A DNA stretch of 64,000 nucleotides, taken from contig NZ_MUHW01000004.1 of assembly GCF_002007235.1 (NCBI RefSeq), positions 1 to 64,000 of the forward strand, read 5' to 3'. This DNA comes from Oribacterium sp. C9 (GTDB lineage Bacteria; Bacillota; Clostridia; Lachnospirales; Lachnospiraceae). The notes under the pieces are model-generated. The model searched no databases. It saw only the letters and a program-made list of their open reading frames with translations, and was not told the DNA's origin. The translations under genes were made by a program, and so were the position numbers. The first letter of the stretch is position 1. Every line of letters begins with the position of its first letter. Shown here one piece after another: positions 59,366-64,000 of the stretch.

Positions 59366-60868
59366 ATGGCAGAGAATCAGGAGAACAACCAGCAGAATGC
59401 TGTTGTGGATACAAACCATATCGTACAGGCTCGTCGCGACAAGCTCGCTGAGCTTCAGGCAGCAGGACAGGATCCGTTTGAGATCACAAAGTTCGAGCAG
59501 ACACATCATTCAGAGGAGATCAGAGAGAACTTCGAGACTCTTGAGAACCAGCATGTAGCCATTGCCGGACGTATCATGCTTAAGAGAGTCATGGGTAAGG
59601 CTTCATTCGTACATATCCAGGACAAGCAGGGCAGAATCCAGTCTTATGTATCACGTGACGGTATCGGAGAGGATGAGTACAAGGCATTCAAGAAGCTCGA
59701 TATCGGTGATATCATCGGCGTTGAGGGCTATGTATTCAAGACAAAGACAGGTGAGATATCTGTTCATGCTGAGAAGCTCACACTTCTTTCCAAGTCTCTC
59801 TATCCGCTTCCTGAGAAGTTCCACGGAATCCAGGATACAGACACAAGATACAGACAGAGATATGTAGATCTCATCATGAACGAGGATTCCAAGAAGGTAT
59901 TCATGAAGCGTTCACAGATCATCCGTGAGATTCGTAACTTCCTTGCAGGACGTGACTTCATGGAAGTTGAGACACCTATGCTTGTTTCCAATGCAGGCGG
60001 CGCTGCTGCTCGTCCATTCGAGACACATTACAATGCTCTCGATGAGGATGTTAAGCTTCGTATTTCTCTTGAGCTCTACCTGAAGAGACTTATCATCGGC
60101 GGCATGGAGAGAGTATTCGAGATCGGAAGAGTATTCCGTAACGAGGGTGTAGATACACGTCACAATCCTGAGTTCACACTTATGGAGCTCTATCAGGCAT
60201 ACACAGATTACAACGGTATGATGGAGCTTACAGAGTCCATGTTCCGTTATCTTGCCGAGAAGGTTTGCGGTACAACCAACATCACATATCAGGGCACAGA
60301 GATCGACCTCGGAAAGCCATTCCGTCGTCTCACTATGACAGATGCCATCAAGGAAGAGACAGGTATCGACTTCGATACAGTCAAGACCCTTGAGGAGGCT
60401 CGTGAGCTTGCCAAGAAGAACCACATCGAGTTCGAGGAGCATCACAAGATCGGTGATATCGAGAACCTCTTCTTCGAGACATTCTGCGAGGAGAAAATGA
60501 TCCAGCCTACATTCATCATGGATCACCCTGTTGAGATCTCACCTCTTACAAAGAAGAAGCCATCAGATCCTGCAAAGGTTGAGCGTTTTGAGCTTTACAT
60601 CTATGGACGTGAGATGTGTAATGCTTACTCAGAGCTTAACGATCCTATCGATCAGAGAGAGCGTTTCAAGGCACAGGATGCACTTGCTGATGCCGGCGAC
60701 GAGGAAGCTAACCACACAGATGAGGATTTCCTGCATGCTATGGAAATCGGTATGCCGCCAACCGGAGGTATCGGTTACGGAATCGACAGACTTGTTATGC
60801 TGCTGACAGATAGTTCAGCGATTAGGGATGTACTGCTTTTCCCTACGCTCAAATCAACTGGCAAATAA
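59366..60868 (+). CDS. lysS: lysyl-tRNA synthetase, class II
   Basis: 500 residues; ATG 59366 behind GAGGGAGAG. The OB anticodon domain (about 60-170) has [19 protein letters not shown]. The catalytic domain has motif 2 ([20 protein letters not shown]) and motif 3 ([17 protein letters not shown]). The C-terminus [14 protein letters not shown] appears complete. A mobile element starts within about 200 bases downstream. Confidence 0.96.
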   Translation: MAENQENNQQNAVVDTNHIVQARRDKLAELQAAGQDPFEITKFEQTHHSEEIRENFETLENQHVAIAGRIMLKRVMGKASFVHIQDKQGRIQSYVSRDGIGEDEYKAFKKLDIGDIIGVEGYVFKTKTGEISVHAEKLTLLSKSLYPLPEKFHGIQDTDTRYRQRYVDLIMNEDSKKVFMKRSQIIREIRNFLAGRDFMEVETPMLVSNAGGAAARPFETHYNALDEDVKLRISLELYLKRLIIGGMERVFEIGRVFRNEGVDTRHNPEFTLMELYQAYTDYNGMMELTESMFRYLAEKVCGTTNITYQGTEIDLGKPFRRLTMTDAIKEETGIDFDTVKTLEEARELAKKNHIEFEEHHKIGDIENLFFETFCEEKMIQPTFIMDHPVEISPLTKKKPSDPAKVERFELYIYGREMCNAYSELNDPIDQRERFKAQDALADAGDEEANHTDEDFLHAMEIGMPPTGGIGYGIDRLVMLLTDSSAIRDVLLFPTLKSTGK

Positions 60869-60943
60869 ACCTAGTATTTATGCGGGTTACGAGGCTTAAA
60901 AATAAGTCTGACCTCAAAATGACCACAAAAAAGTCCGATATAG

Positions 60944-60963
60944 TCAGAAATAATCAGAAATAA
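60944..60963 (+). repeat. tandem 10-base repeat at the edge of the mobile element
   Basis: TCAGAAATAA occurs twice in direct succession. It lies between lysS and the first element gene and may mark the boundary or a recombinase site. The rest of 60869-60997 has no gene. Confidence 0.4.
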
Positions 60964-60997
60964 TTTGTGTGGGAAAACGAAATTAGGCATTTTTTTG

Positions 60998-61036
60998 AAG
61001 CCACTTTCTAAAGAAATTTAGAAGGTGGCTTTTTTT
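60998..61036 (+). terminator. strong terminator between lysS and the mobile element
   Basis: AAGCCACTTTCTAAA-GAAA-TTTAGAAGGTGGCTT is a 15-bp stem with one G-U pair and GAAA loop, followed by a T-run. Confidence 0.9.
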
Positions 61037-61083
61037 CGTACAAAAATCCCTGTCACGAGTCAAAAACTAAGGAGGATTTTTCA

Positions 61084-61380
61084 ATGAACGAACCTGAGAA
61101 GTATTTAACACCGGAGAAGATGAATGAGGTCAGACAGCGCAACAGGAGCCTGCGCAGACAGTTCCTGAAGTATAAGGATGCAGAAATTGTCTACAGCCTG
61201 ACTCACAGGAAACTTTTGGAGATGGCTGATGAAGCCGGAGCCATCTATCGTATCGATGGAACCGTGCTGATCAATCGTGATATCTTCGATGACTACCTGG
61301 AACAGTTTCATCAGGCACCATGCACTTATTCGGCTTATACCAAGCGTAAAAAGCTGGAAGCCGGAAAGGAGGAGGCATGA
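61084..61380 (+). CDS. DUF6462-type small DNA-binding-like protein, copy 1
   Basis: 98 residues. The core AEIVYSLTHRKLLEMADEAG and AIYRIDGTVLINRDIF DDYLE (about 33-75) fit the DUF6462 family of clostridial mobile elements: a short helix-turn-helix resembling excisionases, with an ending LIN..IF..YL. The N-terminus is basic (RQRNRSLRRQF). The exact biochemical role is unknown. AAGGAGG precedes the ATG. Its stop overlaps the next start by 4 bases. Confidence 0.65.
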   Translation: MNEPEKYLTPEKMNEVRQRNRSLRRQFLKYKDAEIVYSLTHRKLLEMADEAGAIYRIDGTVLINRDIFDDYLEQFHQAPCTYSAYTKRKKLEAGKEEA

Positions 61381-61652
61381 CGGGGAACATTTGGATGTGC
61401 TCCCATCTGTTGGATACCGATGATTTGGAATTTGGAAAGCACGAGTTCATCACCTACAAGATGGGACAGGAATACTACGGAATGGGTGAGCATAAATTCG
61501 CTAATCTGGCATGGAAATCCGGCGCCGTGTATAAATGCGGAAAGCTGGTGTTAATCCGCAGAGATATTTTGGAAGCTTACATGAGGGCCAATAATGTGAA
61601 GGAGGGTTTATATGAATCCGAAGAAGACGAAGATGCCACAGCTGAGTATTGA
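61377..61652 (+). CDS. DUF6462-type protein, copy 2
   Basis: 91 residues. The core GQEYYGMGEHKFANLAWKSG and AVYKCGKLVLIRRDILEAYM (about 30-70) aligns with copy 1 without gaps. An acidic tail follows. GGAGGAGG lies just before the ATG. Coupled to both neighbours: it starts inside copy 1 and ends 40 bases into copy 3. Confidence 0.65.
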   Translation: MTGNIWMCSHLLDTDDLEFGKHEFITYKMGQEYYGMGEHKFANLAWKSGAVYKCGKLVLIRRDILEAYMRANNVKEGLYESEEDEDATAEY

Positions 61653-61848
61653 TAAGTATAAGGACATGAAAGTCATCAATAAGAAGTTCTTATCTCAGAA
61701 GGAAGGCGCAGAACTGTACAGTATGGGTATAGAGACCTTCCGAACACTGGCAAATGAAGCAAATGCCGTATACAAGATAGGAAAGAAGGTCCTGATAAAC
61801 GCAGAGGTTTTTGAGGAATATCTGGAATCCTTCCGAGTTTGGAGGTGA
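61612..61848 (+). CDS. DUF6462-type protein, copy 3
   Basis: 78 residues, the most canonical of the set: GAELYSMGIETFRTLANEAN and AVYKIGKKVLINAEVFEEYL (about 33-72) with the family ending LESFRV. A basic N-terminal segment precedes it. GGAGGG lies before the ATG. Confidence 0.7.
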   Translation: MNPKKTKMPQLSIDKYKDMKVINKKFLSQKEGAELYSMGIETFRTLANEANAVYKIGKKVLINAEVFEEYLESFRVWR

Positions 61849-61852
61849 TGGT

Positions 61853-62302
61853 ATGACACCTCGCAGAACGGTATTTGTATGTATCAGGCCAAAGCGCTTT
61901 TTCAGATTAAACGAACTGGCAAATCTGTTGTCCATGGATAAAAAGATCCTGTATAAGAATGCAATACTTTGCGGAGCACTGTACCGAATAGGAAGCAGAA
62001 AGCTGATTAACTTGGAACTATTGCTTCTATTCTTTGAAAAGGCCGGGAATCTTGCAGAAGAAATCGACAGTAAGTATTGCCAGGTGAAGGATGCGGCTTC
62101 ATTTTTTGGAGTGGATGAAAGCGCTGCTATGCAGATTGCATCGGACGCAGATGCGCTGTTTAAGCTCCGTGAGCTGTATCTGGTGGATGTGAAGAAGATG
62201 AAAGCGTATGTAGGAAAGTTCAATTACAAAGTAGATATCTTCGATGTAGATGCCATCGAAGAGCAGGCAAAGATCGAAAGGAGATTACAACGATATGTGT
62301 AA
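61853..62302 (+). CDS. double-domain DUF6462-like protein
   Basis: 149 residues; ATG 61853 behind GGAGGTG. Two diverged copies of the same core are visible: [20 protein letters not shown] with [20 protein letters not shown] (about 20-60), then [20 protein letters not shown] with [20 protein letters not shown] (about 82-122). A short charged tail overlaps the parA start by 8 bases. It may be a partition or replication-linked DNA-binding protein. Confidence 0.55.
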   Translation: MTPRRTVFVCIRPKRFFRLNELANLLSMDKKILYKNAILCGALYRIGSRKLINLELLLLFFEKAGNLAEEIDSKYCQVKDAASFFGVDESAAMQIASDADALFKLRELYLVDVKKMKAYVGKFNYKVDIFDVDAIEEQAKIERRLQRYV

Positions 62303-63080
62303 GGTAATAGCAATTGCAAATCAAAAGGGCGGTGTGGGTAAGACCACCACAGCAGTAAATCTTGGGATGGGACTTGCGGAGGCAGGAAAGCGAGTGCTTC
62401 TAATTGATGCGGATCCGCAGGGTTCTCTGTCCATTTGTCTCGGATTCCGTGAACCGGACAAGTTAACGGACACCTTATTTGATATCATTACGAAAGAAGC
62501 AAACAATGAGCCTATCAGCATGGGTTACGGAATCATTCATGTGAAGGACTATGTGGACCTGATAGCGGCCAATATCGAGCTCGCAACAGCGGAGATCTCA
62601 TTATCCTCCACTTTATGCAGAGAATCGATTCTGAAGTCATATATCGAGGATCTGAGGCCTGTCTATGATTACATCATTATAGATTGCATGCCGTCCCTTG
62701 GAATGTTAACCGTAAATGCCCTGACATGTGCGGATACCGTGCTTATTCCGGTTCAGGCGGCTTACCTGCCTGTAAAGGGCCTTCAGCAGCTTATCAAGAC
62801 CATCTACTCTGTAAAGCGTCAGCTGAACAAGGAGTTGGAGATTGAAGGTATCCTGCTTACTATGGTAGATAACAGGACCAATTACGCCAAAGATATCGTG
62901 CTTCAGGTAAATGATGCTTATGGAAAGACGATTCCTGTATTCCCGATTGAGATTCCTCTTTCCGTCAGGGCTGCAGAAACAAGTGCTGCAGCAAAAAGCA
63001 TTTATGAATACGATCCGAAGGGAAAGGCAGCTTTTGCATATGTATCCCTGACAAAGGAGGTGCTTGCTCATGGCTGTTAA
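62295..63080 (+). CDS. parA: ParA/Soj family partition ATPase
   Basis: 261 residues; start ATG 62295 inside the end of the previous gene, behind AAAGGAG. The deviant Walker A is [17 protein letters not shown] (about 8-24), the A' motif is [12 protein letters not shown] and Walker B is [11 protein letters not shown]. It uses ATP-driven dimerisation on DNA for partition of plasmid-like elements. It overlaps parB by 11 bases. Confidence 0.93.
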   Translation: MCKVIAIANQKGGVGKTTTAVNLGMGLAEAGKRVLLIDADPQGSLSICLGFREPDKLTDTLFDIITKEANNEPISMGYGIIHVKDYVDLIAANIELATAEISLSSTLCRESILKSYIEDLRPVYDYIIIDCMPSLGMLTVNALTCADTVLIPVQAAYLPVKGLQQLIKTIYSVKRQLNKELEIEGILLTMVDNRTNYAKDIVLQVNDAYGKTIPVFPIEIPLSVRAAETSAAAKSIYEYDPKGKAAFAYVSLTKEVLAHGC

Positions 63081-63774
63081 GAGACCGGAGATTCACTTTG
63101 AGAGTGTAGAAGAACTCCTTGGTGTACCGCAGATGCAGGATGGTACAGAGCTTGTGAAGGTGAGAGATATCTTTCCTTTTAAGGATCATCCCTTCAAGGT
63201 TGTTGATGATGAGAAGATGGATGAGCTTGTAGAAAGCATTCGAACCAATGGAGTACTGACACCTGTACTGATTAGACCGAGATCCGAAGGCGGATATGAG
63301 ATGGTGTCCGGGCATCGTAGGTTGCATGCAGCTGAAAAGGCAGGATTAGAGAAGATTCCTTCTATCATCAAGGAAATGAGCGATGATGAAGCCGTAATCG
63401 CTATGGTGGACTCGAATGTTCAAAGGGAAGAGATTCTACCAAGTGAGCGGGCTTGGAGTCTCAAAATGAAAATGGATGCTACAAGAAGACAAGGAGCACG
63501 AACTGATGTGGATGACACTTGTCGCACTGAGTGCGACAAGTTAGGAACCAAAACAGCAACGATAGTAGGAGAATCTGTTGGATTGAAAGCACGACAGGTT
63601 CAGAAATATATTCGTTTGACGGAATTAGTTCCGCCACTCTTGGATCTCGTAGATGAAAAGAAGATCACAATCTCCATGGCTGTAGATATGTCCTACTTCA
63701 ACGAAGAGGTTCAAGGCTGGCTCCTGGATTATTACAAGACCAATGGTAAGATTATCCCTATGACAGGGCGATGA
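63070..63774 (+). CDS. parB: ParB family protein, C-terminally shortened
   Basis: 234 residues; ATG 63070 has AAAGGAGG upstream, in preference to TTG 63064. The ParB/Srx N-terminal domain shows [43 protein letters not shown] and [15 protein letters not shown]. The helix-turn-helix includes [16 protein letters not shown]. Relatives from ICE-type elements continue for 60 or more residues after [13 protein letters not shown]; here the frame stops about 10 residues later. The stop overlaps the ATG of a repA fragment. Confidence 0.82.
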   Translation: MAVKRPEIHFESVEELLGVPQMQDGTELVKVRDIFPFKDHPFKVVDDEKMDELVESIRTNGVLTPVLIRPRSEGGYEMVSGHRRLHAAEKAGLEKIPSIIKEMSDDEAVIAMVDSNVQREEILPSERAWSLKMKMDATRRQGARTDVDDTCRTECDKLGTKTATIVGESVGLKARQVQKYIRLTELVPPLLDLVDEKKITISMAVDMSYFNEEVQGWLLDYYKTNGKIIPMTGR

Positions 63775-64000
63775 TAACGGAGATCTTTGATCTGATCGTG
63801 GATACGGTGTGCTCTAAGAAGGATACCATTCGCGTGGCCGGAGATAATAAGCCATCCTCAGTGGTGAAGAGCCAGCTGATGAAACTGGATCACAGTCATG
63901 TGGAGTTTGTCCTAAACGGTATAAAAGAGAACACTACACAGGTCCGCTGTATCAAGCAGTACCTGCTGGCATCGCTTTACAATGCTCCTCTTACCATCAG
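63771..64000 (+). pseudogene. C-terminal fragment of replication initiator RepA (DUF6017)
   Basis: Open to the window end. The frame reads [20 protein letters not shown], then RVAGDNKPSSVVKSQLMKLD and VRCIKQYLLASLYNAPLTI. This resembles the C-terminal DUF6017 domain of replication initiator proteins of clostridial plasmids and conjugative elements. The N-terminal replication domain is missing, because parB lies directly upstream and overlaps it by 4 bases. A deletion joining parB to repA is the simple reading. Confidence 0.6.

Noticed and set aside
59912-60526. 204-codon open frame opposite lysS
   Set aside because: It is a mirror of the strongly biased lysS codons; the lysS reading is certain.

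Overview
The window looks like a chromosomal segment of a motile or surface-active member of the Lachnospiraceae (Clostridia), of the Butyrivibrio/Pseudobutyrivibrio/Lachnospira kind. The grounds are moderate-to-low GC, strong GGAGG-type ribosome binding sites, the clostridial gene order hprK-murB-rapZ-whiA-(HPr)-dnaE-pfkA, the order secG-rnr-smpB, a T-box in front of pheST, and small families typical of that group (DUF6145, DUF6462). No marker gene fixes the genus.

Layout. 1-160: end of a tRNA cluster (Val, initiator Met). 0.2-5.3 kb: a RelA/SpoT-type alarmone synthetase, a PAS/degenerate-GGDEF/EAL protein, a CheC-type phosphatase, an unknown protein and a secreted wall-binding protein. 5.8-18.4 kb: a type IV pilus cluster (prepilin peptidase, PilM, PilN, PilO, three short pilin-like proteins and a giant 2062-residue protein that starts as a prepilin and continues as three large GLUG-repeat modules). 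18.4-20.3 kb: a small accessory patch with a PD-(D/E)XK transposase-family protein, a HipB-like repressor and the stump of its hipA partner. 20.5-28.1 kb: a histidine operon hisC-B-Z-G-D-H-A-F-I with a terminator, and no hisE. 28.2-35.2 kb: NUDIX hydrolase, MscS channel, spermidine-synthase-like protein, PHP histidinol phosphatase, lipoprotein and a MalT-like LuxR regulator. 35.3-39.4 kb: T-box-controlled pheST with a block of hairpin repeats. 39.5-43.4 kb (minus): a response regulator and a FIST-domain hybrid kinase. 43.5-47.5 kb (minus): smpB, rnr, secG, murI. 47.6-60.9 kb: a candidate structured RNA, then hprK-murB-rapZ-whiA-HPr-like, dnaE, pfkA, DUF6145-dusB, greA and lysS. 61.1-64.0 kb: the start of an integrated mobile element (four DUF6462-type genes, parA, a shortened parB and a repA C-terminal fragment).

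Most notable points: the giant modular prepilin, which reads as a pilus-borne adhesin; an HPr paralogue in which His15 is Asp and Arg17 is His while Ser46 is kept, next to HPr kinase, which makes it a Crh-like regulator rather than a PTS carrier; a WhiA lacking about 75-80 residues of its N-terminal domain; an unassigned RNA of about 135 nt with long-range pairing just upstream of hprK; a two-hairpin dispersed repeat with a compensatory base change between its two copies; and five tandem copies of one small domain spread over four overlapping genes in the mobile element. All calls come from reading the sequence and from knowledge of families; no database search was run.
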